NCBI GenBank assembly: GCA_009801015.1
Contig: VHZZ01000233.1
Coordinates: 152,468 to 191,533, forward strand
DNA: 39,066 nt
Origin: Silene noctiflora
Lineage: Eukaryota; Streptophyta; Magnoliopsida; Caryophyllales; Caryophyllaceae
Direction: 5' to 3'
The translations under genes and the position numbers were made by a program. Of this stretch, positions 10,874-22,775 are shown in pieces. The notes under the pieces were generated by a model. That model searched no databases. It saw nothing but the letters and a program-made list of their open reading frames with translations, and was not told where the DNA came from. Position 1 is the stretch's first letter. Each line of letters starts with the position of its first letter.

Positions 10874-13800
10874 TTATGGGAGATATGTATCATAAAAGTT
10901 CTTACAGTTAGCATCTTGGTTGTCAAGGTGAGGACTGGCATTGAAGCCCATCTGCACAACGTTGTGAAGCTCATCCTCCCACGCATTCGGTAGCTGTAGC
11001 ACCAAATCCTTATGATAAATCCAAGCCAGTAAATGATAGAATTTGTAAATTATATACTCCCTAAATGGCTATATCTATAAACAACAACATTGCTACGATG
11101 TCTCTAGCAAATTATATACTCCGTAATCCATTACAACATTGCCACAATGTCTCAATAGGTTCCGCCAAAGGTACCAATGGTGGGATAAGGGGGGTTTACT
11201 ATAGGTTGTGTCCGGATGAATTGTATAATGATATTGCTTTGAGGACTGCATCAATTACTACACTATTTAGTACGAAGTATTTACAGTCGCACAATGCTGT
11301 GGCTTTGTGTATCAATTTGCCATATAAAATGAAACTGAGGTACACCATTTATTATTTACAGTCACACAGTGCTGTTTTTTCCCCAAGTTCAAACAAGAAC
11401 AGACTAAAAGCAGCAGATCAATTACAAACGTATATCTATGCACTTCGGCATAAACAAGCATGAAAACTAGACCTAACTAGGGGTGTAAGTGATCTGAGCT
11501 GGCTTGCAGAGCCCTCGGAATCACCTCGGTCAAAGCTCGGCTCGAAATCGGTCAAAACTAATTCCGAGCCGAGTGGATAAAATCCGAGCCGATTCCGAGC
11601 TTAGTAAAGCTCAGATCGGAAGCTCATTTAGGCTCGTTTTATTTTTTATTACGGAGTATTAGTTAATTTTGATACTTAGACAAATGTTTTTATTCTTAAT
11701 AAAATGTTAATTTAGCATGCATAATTTAAATTTTATTATACTTGATAAGTATTTTATATTTACATTTTTCTAATAATATATTTCTTTCTAATTTGATTTA
11801 AAAGTTCAAAAATGTATAGAAAATAACGATTTAATGGAGCTCGAATCGAGTTCGAGCTTAATCCGAGCCGATTTTGAGCTTTGAATTTTTAAGCTCGGAA
11901 AATTCCGAGCTCTACCTCAAGTTTTCGAGCCGATTCCAAGCCCGCCCAAGCTCGAGCTCAAATCGGCTCGGTTACACCCCTAGACCTAACGATAGAGATA
12001 GCTGAAAGAAAACGTGTCATGTAAATAAAACTTAACATACCTGGTGAGTGGGTTCTTTGAACCCTCCTTCCATGTTTGTCAATTGAGCGTTAATTGTTCT
12101 TCTCAATATGTCAGAGAAGCTCCCGACTCCAGGAAGCCCTGGCTGTAAAACAGGTGGTTGACTTGGATGGAGAGGAGGATAAGGCAATGGCATACTTGGA
12201 GGATTTCCAATAGCAGATGGACCAGAACGTGCGGATAACATGTGCTGTAAAAACAATGAAACCAATGTTAATCACTGCAGAGTATTACGTAAGCAGCCTT
12301 TGTCACTAAGCAATGTGGCAATTCACCCCGTCAATATTACTCACATCTTTTGCAAGGAGCTGCTCAATGTTGAAGTCCAGTCTAGGATTAACTGTCGCAA
12401 GTTTCATGGACAAGAACTGTAAAATACAAAGCCACAACAAGAGGGTAAGAGAAGTGATAAAAGCACAATGTAAGATGGCTGAAATATTTACTTCTCATAG
12501 TCCGATAATCAAAATACATGTGAGATCATAATTATGATAGAAATTCGCTGAGCAACAAGATAATGTGGAATCGGAGAGTCACGTATGAGAAAGTCTCATA
12601 TATGGTAAGACTTCAACCAAAATCTACATATACGCAACTTATTTAATCATATTGTTAGTGGGTTGGTCTCATATGTGAGACCATCTCGTATAAATTTTTG
12701 TTAAGAGGGATAAGGAATTGAACATGTTTAATTTTCCGATCAACATATATCATAAAAATGAAGCGAAGAAAGAACAGAACAACAGAACTGAAGTTGGGCG
12801 ATAGAGAGTTTAAGATCACTGGCAGAATAGCTAGTACATTACAATTACGTCTGTAGATTAAATTATGGGCGTAAAAAAGGACTAAAATCAGTACCTCGAC
12901 TTGACGTTGTAATGATTGTACGTAATTAATAATTTCATCAAGCATGACAGCCTTGCCAGTGACCTGCAAAACAGTTTATTACAGCTCAAAATCATGAAAG
13001 GACAAAGGTAAATCCCGACACACAATACACACTAGAACCAGATATCAACCTTACTGCAACCGGGAACCAGGTCCTGGAGAAACTTCATCCTCTCGCTTAT
13101 CTTTTCCCTCCTAACCTATTAACCAGAGACATAACCATCAATAATTGTGATAGACAATAATCTCTTACTCGCATAATCAAGGATACTTACCCTCTCTGCT
13201 AGACTGTGACTGTTAGTGGCCTGCCCTCTTCGGGCTCTTACATGTATGTATTCGTCCTTTGGTGGGTCAGAATTCTGAGAATTCTGTTTTCCAAGCTTTC
13301 CATTTGACTTATTGCCAGTTTGTTCTGGATTCTGATCTTCCTTCTGCTGAATTTCGTGATTTTTATTCGCAGCATCACGAGATTGCTGATGATTTCCATT
13401 AGTTTGCTCAGGCTGGGCATCCTAAGGTGAAAAGTGAAAACAAAATCAATCCATAACCACTGTAATGAACGATGAACATAAAAACTGAAGAATAATTGCC
13501 TAATAATATTCTTTCTCCGTGCATGAATAAACTTTACGTTATGTTATGCAGAAAAACTACGAAACATAATAAGACATGGATGAAAGTGCAAATTGTTGAA
13601 AGATGAGGGGTTACAAATTAAAGTACGAACTTTGTTCATGGACACCCCCAAGTGGGAACCAGTTAATTCATTAACACAAAATTACCTGATGAACCCGTTT
13701 CCTTTTCTTTGCTCCAAGACCTTTAGCCGGAGAAATTGTCGTGTCTTCTCGAGTGCCACCGCCACTAAATTCTGGTTCATCGGAGTCATTTCCAGACATT

Positions 13801-14450
13801 GAACCACCTCGTCTTGCTTCTCGAAGAGACCTTTCAACCATTGTCCTGTTCTTGGGAAAACTTCCTTCCACATTCCCATGTTCTAGAGGCACAGAAACAT
13901 CCTTAGGAGTTTCAGTCCTGTTTTCATCACCATTTTGAGGCTGTCTAATTGGTAGATTTTTATTACTATGTCCTGACAAAAGCTCTTGCGGACCTTGCAC
14001 CGCTGATCCACCTCTAAGATATGGATTAACAGGTTGCTGAATGCCAAAAGGATTCAACAATTCCCCAAAATTCCCCCCACCGAAGCTAGAGAAGCGGGCT
14101 GCACGTTCAATGAAAGCAGAATCAGCAGGAAACTGAGATATGCCGTGTGCCAGCATCCCTGACATGTTTGGTACAAACATGCCACTATGAACATTCATCT
14201 CACTAAAACCTAAGCTTGGTACATTGACAGGATGTTCCCACACAGTCTGACCAAAAGAATCCACCATTGCACCCGTGGAACAGGAAGTCCCAACTCCATC
14301 ACCACTAACACCCATAGGATTCCCATTTGAAACCAGCCCTAAACCACCATCATTATATCGCCAATCACCGGGCATACCAGTATGATTGTAACTTGAAGGT
14401 TCACCATTCATGTTCTCTAACTCCGACTTACTCTTATCACTCATATCCAT
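10874..14450 (-). CDS. bHLH49: bHLH transcription factor, bHLH49-like (subfamily XII)
   Basis: Seven coding exons, read on the minus strand: 14450-13686, 13421-13191, 13115-13050, 12963-12895, 12416-12345, 12244-12041 and 10993-10874. All junctions are GT-AG and phase 0, giving 508 residues. The start is the ATG at 14450 (MDMSDKSK); upstream GTG is not a plausible start. Residues 1-255 are low-complexity with the subfamily block QFPADSAFIERAARF. RARRGQATNSHSLAERVRRE is the basic region, with the His-Glu-Arg triplet that contacts E/G-box DNA (CANNTG). Helix 1, loop and helix 2 follow (KISERMKFLQDLVPG, KAVMLDEIINYVQSLQRQVE). The small exons 3, 4 and 5 each encode one piece of the bHLH region, as is usual in this family. 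The last exon (LPNAWEDELHNVVQMGF) lies beyond a 1047-bp intron carrying a hAT MITE. It is predicted nuclear and dimeric. Confidence 0.93.
11065..11463. repeat. Internal direct repeats in bHLH intron 6
   Basis: Two short direct-repeat pairs are visible: ATTATATACTCC followed by CATTGC(T/C)AC(G/A)ATGTCTC at about 11048-11106 and 11110-11153, and TATTTACAGTC(G/A)CACA(A/G)TGCTGT at about 11278 and 11354. An open frame of 132 codons crosses this block on the + strand, but it lies wholly inside an intron and shows no domain, so it is not called as a gene. Confidence 0.5.
11478..11982. mobile_element. Non-autonomous hAT-type MITE with 8-bp target duplication
   Basis: The element is 505 bp with perfect 11-bp terminal inverted repeats, TAGGGGTGTAA and TTACACCCCTA. 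It is flanked by an identical 8-bp direct repeat GACCTAAC at 11470-11477 and 11983-11990, the hallmark of hAT transposition. Both subterminal regions are packed with CCGAGC/GCTCGG and GAGCCGATTCC motifs in opposite orientations, leaving an AT-rich centre. No transposase frame is present. It sits in intron 6 of the bHLH gene. Confidence 0.9.
12575..12706. mobile_element. Third GTCTCAT-type MITE, in bHLH intron 4
   Basis: ACGTATGAGAAAGTCTCATA at the left and GGTTGGTCTCATATGTGAGA plus CCATCTCGTATAAATTTTTG at the right match the ends of the elements in U-box introns 1 and 2. It lies between bHLH coding exons 4 and 5. All three copies of this family in the window are intronic. Confidence 0.6.
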
Positions 14451-15914
14451 ACCCACCTCACCCTATCACATCCAAAGAATACGTATTCTCCTTTTATATA
14501 CACAATATATCTCGGTATTCAGTAAAGTCAAAAACCCAATTCCCTACCAGAATTAATTTCAGAAACCTGAAAAGTTCAACAACATCAAACCATATAATAA
14601 TCAAAACCCAATTCACAGAAACTGAAAATTTCCATAATAGACAAGAAAATTTATGAGGGAAGTGACAAAGATTCCAGCTTTGACTACTACTAAGCCTCAA
14701 ACACCCCAAAACATTTACACACAGAAACCAAAGTTAAAGTATCTCTGAACATGACAGTCAGTGAAGAACTACTGACTGATATTACTGAAGATGGGGCTAC
14801 TAAAAGCAGTAATAACAATAGCTAAACAAGGAAAAAAGAAATGCCAGGTACCAACTTCAATTAATGTTATGAAAGCAACATAGCATCATTAAAAACAAAA
14901 CCTATGTACCCACTTTTTATTATATGTATGTACTACTCTTAGATCATCACTATCAACATACAATTTCTATATAATGCACAGTAACTGAAAACACACACCA
15001 AAGAATCTATTCAAACTACAGGAAATACAGGAAAAATATATAAATGGACTAGGATCAGTCAATTTGAAACATTAAGTTCATTAAATTCTGCACTCCCCAT
15101 TTAATACCCACCCAGTACTTCTTTCCGTCTCAATCATTTGTTTACCTTCGATTAAAATAAACACTACTTCAAGAATCTATTCAAATTATAGGAGATACAG
15201 GGAAATATATAAATAGACTAGGATCAGTCAATTTGAAACATACAGTTCATTAATTCTGCACATTTAATACAGTACACACCCAGTACTTCAATATACCCCT
15301 TTTTCCGTCCTAATCATTTCTTTACCTTTGATGAAAATACCCACTACTTCAATATACCTACTCCCTCACTCAGCCTCAATCATTTGTTTACCTTTGATCC
15401 GAAAAGCATATAAAAGATAAACAAATGATCGGGATTGAAATAAAAACTAAAATTAAGGAAAACCAAGTAAATGGACTATGATTAGTCAATTTGAAACATT
15501 TAATACACACCCAGTACTTCAATATACCTTCTTTTTCCGTCTCAATCATTTGTTTACCCGTGACAAAGAATAGAAAAGGTAAACAAATGATCGGGACGGA
15601 ACAACTACTAACAAAAACCAAGTAAACCCAAGTTAAAAAAAAGGTGACCAACCTCAAGTTAGAATCATTAAAAGGAAGAAATAAAAGATACCCAGTTCAG
15701 ATTAAGGAATACTTTTGATGTTTGAGCTTAAGTTTAAGGTATTAAAGTGAAGAATTAATTGAATTTTGCTCCACTAATGATGAGATTAGAAGGTGGTCCA
15801 AAAATAGTGTATGGAATTAAATCAATTAATAGAAAATAAATTGTAAAATTTGGTATATTTAGAGAGAGAAGAGGGAAAAAGGGAAAGAGTAAGAGGAAAG
15901 GTGATGCATTTATA
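14451..15914 (-). promoter_or_regulatory. bHLH gene leader region and putative core promoter
   Basis: On the minus strand TATAAAT lies at 15914-15908, followed by a pyrimidine-rich stretch (CTCTTACTCTTTCCC, CTTCTCTCTC) typical of a plant 5' UTR. Transcription would start near 15880. The 1.4 kb before the ATG at 14450 is too long and repeat-laden for a simple leader, so a 5'-UTR intron is likely; its ends were not fixed. The tandem repeat at 15001-15607 lies inside it. Confidence 0.5.
15001..15607. repeat. Tandem array with embedded CATTTGTTTACC MITE ends
   Basis: Unit 1 (15001-15170) and unit 2 (15171-15350) both begin AAGAATCTATTCAAA, share GACTAGGATCAGTCAATTTG, and end with a CAATCATTTGTTTACC-like block and CACTACTTC. 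A partial third unit starts at about 15472 (GACTATGATTAGTCAATTTG). Between and after the units lie foldbacks, TCAATCATTTGTTTACC paired with AAACAAATGATCGGGA, at about 15386-15440 and 15536-15601. The latter arms match the ends of the Stowaway-like element at 19829-20036. Confidence 0.8.
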
Positions 15915-16127
15915 CCCACGCTTGCATCAAAATTAGAGCTGTTGATGATTAACCACCGTCACTGCTACTGCAACAATCAAATCTATTTTTAAATTTATCA
16001 CTTGTACTCTGTATAGTTTGTTGTATTAATTAATATAAGCACTCAAACTTATAAGAGGTTGTGTATTAATTGAGGTGTTTTGTGAGTGTGAAGATTGAAG
16101 ATTACTGATAGATAAATGCAACACAAA

Positions 16128-16275
16128 TTCTTATCGAAGACGGGCATTATCCGTCACAAGTTGAAAATGGATAGTACTCCCTCTCACATAGAATGCTCCC
16201 ACTTGTCTTATTGTAAGAGGACACAATTCGTCTTCAGTTTGTGACGGATAGTGTCCGTCACAAGCAAGACGTCAT
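16128..16275. mobile_element. Hairpin-ended MITE, TCCGTCACAAG family, copy 1
   Basis: The left end reads GGGCATTATCCGTCACAAG and the right end TTTGTGACGGATAGTGTCCG then TCACAAG. The right end is itself a near-perfect palindrome (TTGTGACGGA/TCCGTCACAA). The interior has CTCACATAGAATGCTCCCAC and CTTATTGTAAGAGGACA, which recur in the copy at 36950-37140. Confidence 0.7.
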
Positions 16276-17371
16276 GTAAATGCAATTATGTTGCTATCAC
16301 AGCATTGATTATGTTCATTGTCCGGTCATGTTAGTCCTTTTCATAAAAGAAAACTTCCAGTGTATTTCGGGATGATCGTACTCCTTACACATAAGTTTTT
16401 ATAATGTTTTATTCGGTGGATTGTCTTTAAGATAAAAAAAAAAGACAATATTCTCGGAGAACAACACAAAAAAATTTCTTCATAAATTTGTTTTATGTAT
16501 ATGCCCTTATGCATTTGTGTTCGGATTTATTCATACCTATACTTGATATAGTTAATATTGAGTATCGATTTCACTTATGACCAGGTAGTCACAAATATTT
16601 TAACTTATAGATTTATACAAAATATGTAAAACAGATTTATTTTATACGAAATATGGAGTACCACACTTATTATGTATGCGGTATGCTTATATAATACTTG
16701 ATCGGTGGAGTATGTTCTACACTTCTACAGTTCTACATATATTGTTTATATATGACCTTATCGAAATTACCTTTGTCTAATGCGCTCAAGTTATTATTTT
16801 AGTTATTCAACCTGAATAAATAACGAAGTACGAGTTAACATAAATAAATAACTTAAATTTTGATAATGATTTGTGAAAAACTAGATGAGGGAGTAGATTA
16901 ATTATTTTAATTAAGCAAGGACAATGCTTAAGTGTAATTATGCAAATTCAAGCTAAGCAACTGACAATGCCAACTTTCAGATTTTGGCAATTTTGTGAAA
17001 TTATCTTTTGTCAATTGTCCTTGATTACATCTAGATAATTGAGCCTTCTCTCTAATTCTTTTAATTAAATTATTCTCAATATTTATTTAATTTGTTTGTT
17101 TGGTCAAGGTACATACCTCTTTGACCACCTTCCCCATGACTTTTTCTATTTCTTTATACTTTTTCTAAGATCACCTCCTTGCTTTTCTTCTTGCTTTGTG
17201 TTCAAAGTTCAAACATCTTTTATTGGCTCAATAACAAACATAGCAAAAGACTTTCTTTTGCAAGTATTTTAAGGTCGTTTTATTGGGCTGAAATCGCCTA
17301 AATTATATTTAATAGATTTGAATTGAGCGGAAATAAATATATGTTCAAAAAAACATGACCTAAGAAAATAA

Positions 17372-17470
17372 GAGTTTGCTCAAGTGGTAAGAGTTCTCTT
17401 ACCCCAAACGAGAGGTTGGGGGTTCGATTCTCATCCGCTACATAGTGTGCTCATTTAAAAAAAAAAATGA
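17372..17470 (+). mobile_element. tRNA-derived SINE
   Basis: An A-box-like TTGCTCAAGTGGTAAGAG is followed about 40 bp later by a B-box-like GGGGGTTCGATTCTCATC, then a short unrelated tail and an A-rich stretch at 17457-17467. This is the order of an RNA polymerase III SINE. It does not fold as a full tRNA with an acceptor stem, so it is not a tRNA gene. Confidence 0.65.
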
Positions 17471-19154
17471 CCTATATATAAGTTGAGGTAAGTGTTTAAT
17501 ATCATTGGATGATACTGAGTTTTGGTATCACCATACTCACATGTAATATTGTAATAATATAGTCATATATTAATAAAATAATTTAATTAGTATATTTTTT
17601 TTTATATTACCAGGTGATGCTCCTCTCATTTTACATTTATTAAATATTGAAGCATTTTTAAAGTCTTAAACCAAGAGTTAAATTCATAATCATCTTACAT
17701 TGTGTAATGGCTAGTCTTTTGAGAATTTATTTATAATAAATAGAAGTGATTTTTGGGTAAAACATTTTTACTAGTATAAAACGGATATGTTTATGTAGAC
17801 ATCGTGACTCATTCAAGTGGAAAAACTAGTTACTAAATAAATTTGCTTTATAATTTATTTGTATAAGACCCTTTTTAACACCAAAACTACTATTAAGAAT
17901 AAGATATTTAATTTATATAACGCTATAAGAAATGGTGTACGTGAACAATACGAAGTACAAAGTAAACCTGACCACGAGCCAAAAAACGCATGCAAGTTGA
18001 ATCGGGTTGTCTCAACTTTAGTCCTAACCTAGCCCGAGTAGTTTTTTATGCGTGCCTAGCCGGACCGGTCCTCGTACCGGTCCTCATACGAGGACTCAGA
18101 TCCGATCCACTACGAGACCAGGCTGCACGGACTTATTTAATTTGTTCATGTAACTACGTACGTAATAAATATTAGTGCAATTAACCCAATTGCTCATATT
18201 GCTAATTAATCTGGCAATAATTATCTGTTTAAAAATTGGTGTGTTCATACTGTTATTGAGAGACTCTGTCTTTGTTTTACAATAAACGTCATTATTAGTT
18301 GGCATTGGGACTTGAACTCACAGAAACCTAAACCTTGGAATAATGGAATCTCTTCCCCAAACTACCCTATTTAACACTCTATCATTTAATTCATTATTTA
18401 ACAAATTTTAATTCTACCTTGCATTGATTGGTTGGTAACAATAATGTTTTTATCTAGATTTATTTACATCTTTTAACTTCTTTGGCAAATGAAATATATA
18501 CATAGGGGTGAACAAAAAATGGCTCGGACCGGCAAATTGTATCCGGTCCGGGTCCCCTCCTAACCTATCAGGTCTCCGGTTTTGGAGTATATGGTTATCC
18601 GGTTCGCGAGTTCAGTCGGTCTGGTTTTGTAACTATTGACGACGCTTGTGTTACAAAAAAAAGGTTTTTTAACATGTGCCCTTAGAGTAAAGGGCACATG
18701 TTAATAAGTTAAATTAAATAAAGAATGTTAGAAAATATTTTATTAATTATGGTAATAATGAGTTTGTATAACAATTTTTCATGATATATTTTTAAGAATC
18801 TTTTTTTTTTTAATTATCTTACTAATATATGCGCTAAGCCCTAAGAATACAGGTTAAAAAACCTAAAAAAGAAATTGTTTTCTTTTGCTAAATTCAATAA
18901 AAAATTCATTTAAGCTACAAACTAGACTTGGTTTTGCTCGCTCCTATAAGTTGTAGACTCGATCCTACATTCTTCAAAATGTATGTGTAATGACCCGAAT
19001 TAAGTTACAATACCTCATTATTATTAATTAGTGAACAAAATTAACAAATTAAACTCCCATCTAAGATTTTAAACCAAAGTTCGATCTCTAAGAGACAGTC
19101 TCTCACTATATTAAAGAGCGACAATTAATAAATAAGATAAAAACTAACTAATAG

Positions 19155-19345
19155 ATCTTACTTTTGACAGATGTATCCGTCACAAGTTTATGACGGGTTA
19201 AATATTACCCACATGGATAAATAATATAAAAAGTATAATACATAGGAAATCACAAATCACTTGTCTTTATCCTCGTATGTGGATTTTATTTGACCTATCA
19301 CAAGCTTGTGATGGATATCAACCGTTACAAATAAGAATTTGTGAA
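19155..19345. mobile_element. Hairpin-ended MITE, TCCGTCACAAG family, copy 2 (degenerate)
   Basis: GTATCCGTCACAAGTTTATG at the left and CACAAGCTTGTGATGGATAT at the right mirror each other and match the ends of the 16128-16275 and 36950-37140 elements. The centre is AT-rich and more diverged. Confidence 0.55.
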
Positions 19346-19828
19346 ATTTTAATTGTATTGAAGATCTAGACGACACCAAATTCAACAGAGGAAATCTGTA
19401 GTCAAAGAAGAATCCATAATTGAAAAAAAGAGGTAAAAATAAGTAGAGGTGTCAGCAAAAAACTGATAAAAAGTTAGATTAATAAGGTCACACGTATTTG
19501 GATTTTATGAAATTCATGCAAACTTTTAAAAGAAGAATAATAATGCATAATAGTTGAAATGAAACATGATAATGTTATTGAATTATTGTTTCTAGTACTT
19601 TATTTATAACACACTTTTTATGTAACTTTACTCTTTTATCAACCCCAATGTTTCCAACCAACATTTATAATAAATCCCTACTTTTTTTGCAAATAAGATA
19701 CCTAAGTTCTGAGCATGGATTCTCTTTCTCATATCATAATTTTCACCATTGAAATATTGAATGTTTTTGAGAAAGTTGCTGCACCTTATTGGACCCTTTT
19801 GGACCAATATGTTTTGTTTTTAATGTAC

Positions 19829-20036
19829 TATCTTCGTCCCGGTCATTTGTTGATCTTTGGTTTTGCACAAAAACCAAGAAAAGAGAAGGGAGTCAATCAT
19901 AAGATGACAAGTGGATTAAATTGAATGTGAAAGATCAAATTAGTCATCAAATGCAATCCTAAAATAGAAAGGACAACAATTGACTGAGACACACCAAAAT
20001 GGAAAATGACAACAAATGACCGGGACGGAAGGAGTA
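19829..20036. mobile_element. Stowaway-like MITE
   Basis: The ends are CTATCTTCGTCCCGGTCATT at the left and AATGACCGGGACGGAAGGAG at the right, inverted repeats of about 20 bp with few mismatches, bounded by TA on both sides. The element is about 205 bp and non-coding; the short frame at 19715-19924 is an accident of its sequence. The same terminal motif recurs inside the array at 15001-15607. Confidence 0.8.
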
Positions 20037-21039
20037 TATACTTTAGGTAAACATGTTGAACCAATTGGACAAACATATCAACTAAGTTTTAACTTTATAT
20101 CCGAGACTCAATCAATTATTTTATATTTTATTACATCTCGATCTTTACTTGAATGTCCATTATTAGGGTTTAAGAGTGGATAACAAACGGGCTATAATAG
20201 CTCACTCGGTTAGAATAATTAACCATGCCTAATAAGGTTGACTGGAGACTTGAAAATGACTCGAAAACCGTGAGCCAAACTTGACCCGATAGACCTGAAA
20301 GTAACCTAAGATGAAACAATGGACCCAAATAACTTAACTTAGACAAAATCCTAACCCAAAACAACTCCACTCGAAAATAACCTGATAATTGTTAACATGA
20401 AAATGACCATACCCGAAATGACCCTATCTTAAACCGGCCTGAATAACCCATTTGTCACGTCTAGCCGTCAAGGGCTTTTCCGGCCATACCATGAGCTGAG
20501 AGAATCATCTCAACTAAAAATTAAGCTTATAATCAACGCTCCTTTAAAATGTCTCTAATTGAATATGTCCGAGTTTTCACGAGAATTACCCTATTTTACG
20601 TCCATATAATTTACCATTCCGTATATTCGAGACCACTATTACTACTAGTCTGGTTTGAATAATTGACAGCATTTACGTAAATTGTAGCAAGAGATCTTAA
20701 AAGGAAACCTAGTTAAACTGTTGCTAGGGTTGGTGCTTTAGGTAATGCGTGCTTACACCATGTCAGTATGTAGTCAGTACTCAGTACTCAGTAGTGGTGG
20801 AAATTTACATGGAAACAGCATTGCCCTAGTCTTAGTTTTTAGCAGATCGGTCGCATCATATCGTGCTTTTCATCTGCTCTTGCAACTAAGTATATTGGTT
20901 TTCTTTAGGTTACATTCCCTACCACTTTTCAATTAGATGACCACTTTTAGTGATGGGTAGCTTAGGTTGTATAATCACTTGAGCCACTAACATTTCAATC
21001 TTAGGTCGGTTTTGAAAGTATTTGTTAAATTGGGTTCAT

Positions 21040-21180
21040 GTAGAATTGGGTTTTAGGCCTTATTTTGTTGGACTTAATTTCAACTTAGTTCAATTCAGCT
21101 CTATATAGTTCAGTTCAATTCAATTCAATTTAATTCAATTCAGGTGGTTTCAGCTCGAAAGAACAGGATCTTAGCTTTGG
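21040..21180. mobile_element. MITE fragment with TTCAATTCAATTCAA tract
   Basis: This contains CAACTTAGTTCAATTCAGC, a run of imperfect TTCAA pentamers at 21105-21145, and ends TTTCAGCTCGAAAGAACAGG. The end resembles TTTCAGCCGAAAAGAACTTA at about 22173-22192, so both belong to one repeat family. Only one end is clear. Confidence 0.45.
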
Positions 21181-21547
21181 GAAAAGGTTGCATGACGACT
21201 TTATAATAGAGCCCTCAAAAGGAATGATTTCTAACGTTTTTTTAAATCTATTTTTTTAATTAAAAAATAATTTTTAAAAACGTAAAACATATTTAAAATT
21301 AATATTTTAATCATATTCAACGTTTACATTAATTATTTCAACGTTTACATTAATTATATTGACATAATTATTAAATTAAAGTTTTTTTAATAATTATTTT
21401 ATTATCAAGTAATCAAGTATTTTAAAAGTGATAAAATTGACTTTTTAGTTATGTTTGTAATTTTTAATAATAAAAAAAACAATGTTTTAACAATTTTTTT
21501 CATATATAATATATAAATATTAATAATTTAATAAAAATCTTGATTTA

Positions 21548-21673
21548 TCTTTGACCCAACGGGTCGACCCGTTCGAGTCGGGTCTCGACCATAAAATAAC
21601 GGGTCACGGGTCGAACAAAACGGGTTGGGCGGATCGGGTTTTCGGATCGGGTCGAGCTTTGACAGGTCTAGTA
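21548..21673. mobile_element. hAT-like end, GGGTCGACCCG-rich
   Basis: Dense CGGGTC/GACCCG motifs (CCAACGGGTCGACCCGTTCG, CGGATCGGGTTTTCGGATCG) finish with TTTGACAGGTCTAG, like the TAGACCTGTCAAA ends of many plant hAT MITEs. A weak partner end, TAGAGCCCTCAAAAGG, occurs at about 21208. Without matching flanks, the full extent is uncertain. Confidence 0.5.
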
Positions 21674-21983
21674 GCACAGGATCCGCTTGCCAATGTTCTA
21701 CGACAAAGCCCATCAAGATGTTTCCGCATAGTCTTTCATATTAAAGCCCAAACCTTACTTGTTGGCCTCTTACTATTTCTTCTCATATACATTTAGATGG
21801 TTTTCAAAGTGATATTTTAACTATATTTTTTATTTAGTTTTATTTAGTTTTTTTTAATAAATAAAATTTTGTGAAAAAATAATTTCGTAATAAAACTAAA
21901 TATTTAACTTTTATCTTTCAAAATTTTATACAGTACTTTTTAAGGTTTAATTTGGTCAAGGTTTTGAAAGTTTAATCCCAAAA

Positions 21984-22194
21984 CTAAGGCTCTGTTCTTT
22001 TTTACTAAAATTCAGCTTGTTTTAATTCAGACCAGTTTTGTTAAGTTTTAGTCAGTTCTGTTCAACTATCTTTTAACAAAATGAACTCTTATTTCAACTG
22101 CATTCTGGTCACCTAAGCTTTATTGAGTTTAACTCAGCCCAACTTCATTTAATTCAGCTCAACTAGTTTCAGCCGAAAAGAACTTAACCTAAAA
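21984..22194. mobile_element. MITE with GGCTCTGTTCTTTT / AAAAGAAC ends
   Basis: The block begins AAGGCTCTGTTCTTTTTTAC and ends GCCGAAAAGAACTTAACC, an imperfect inverted repeat. The interior is rich in AATTCAGCTTG, TTTAATTCAG and CAGCTCAACTAG blocks. It is a non-coding short element. Confidence 0.5.
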
Positions 22195-22589
22195 GATTAG
22201 GTTAAATTGAATAGAGGTGAGTATTACCTATTCCGTCATACAAAAAGTTGTAGCAAACCGCTTTGATAAAGAATAAATATTACGCCAACTATCTAGCTAG
22301 AATATTTCATGTATGTTTCAAATTTCACAAATTTAGTTAACAAAAAAAAAAGCCCTAAAACATTCACCAACCAAACCTCAAAATTATTATTAAAAAATGC
22401 ACTAAAGTTTTATAATTATTATTATTATTATTAATAATAACATAGTTATTCCTAAAGCAAGTCCGCGCCAAGTTCAACCCCACCAACGGCCCACATCTCT
22501 CATTCAATTATTCAACCACCTAATGCTCACCACTATCGTGCGCCCAACAAAACATCCACTAGTCCCCACTTCCTACTAAACTCCCAAAT

Positions 22590-22775
22590 ATTCGTGTAAA
22601 ACGGTTTTATAAAAGTACTGTATTTTCCATTTAAAACAGTAAATATTTAAATATATATGGAATTATAGATTTATAAGTAGAGGTATAGATGTTTAATTTA
22701 GTTACTACTCGTATCCGTTTTACATAATACGAGTATATCAATATAAAAATAAAAACCGTCTTACAAAAGACTAAC
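22590..22775. mobile_element. MITE with AAACGGTTTTA / TAAAAACCGTC ends
   Basis: TCGTGTAAAACGGTTTTATA at the left and AATAAAAACCGTCTTACAAA at the right are imperfect inverted repeats around an AT-rich core. It lies just upstream of the WIT leader and may contribute to that promoter. Confidence 0.55.

Noticed and set aside
11065-11463. 132-codon open frame on +
   Set aside because: It lies inside intron 6 of the bHLH gene on the opposite strand, contains short internal direct repeats and has no recognisable domain.
14451-14456. Start of the bHLH protein two codons further upstream
   Set aside because: The upstream codon is GTG, not ATG; the ATG at 14450 gives MDMS, in keeping with family starts recalled as MD.
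17372-17470. tRNA gene with A and B boxes
   Set aside because: No acceptor-stem pairing or proper anticodon arm is seen and an A-rich tail follows, so it fits a SINE better. The same applies to 36190-36265 and 27060-27130.
19715-19924. 69-codon open frame with hydrophobic start
   Set aside because: Its second half is the left end of the Stowaway-like MITE at 19829-20036.
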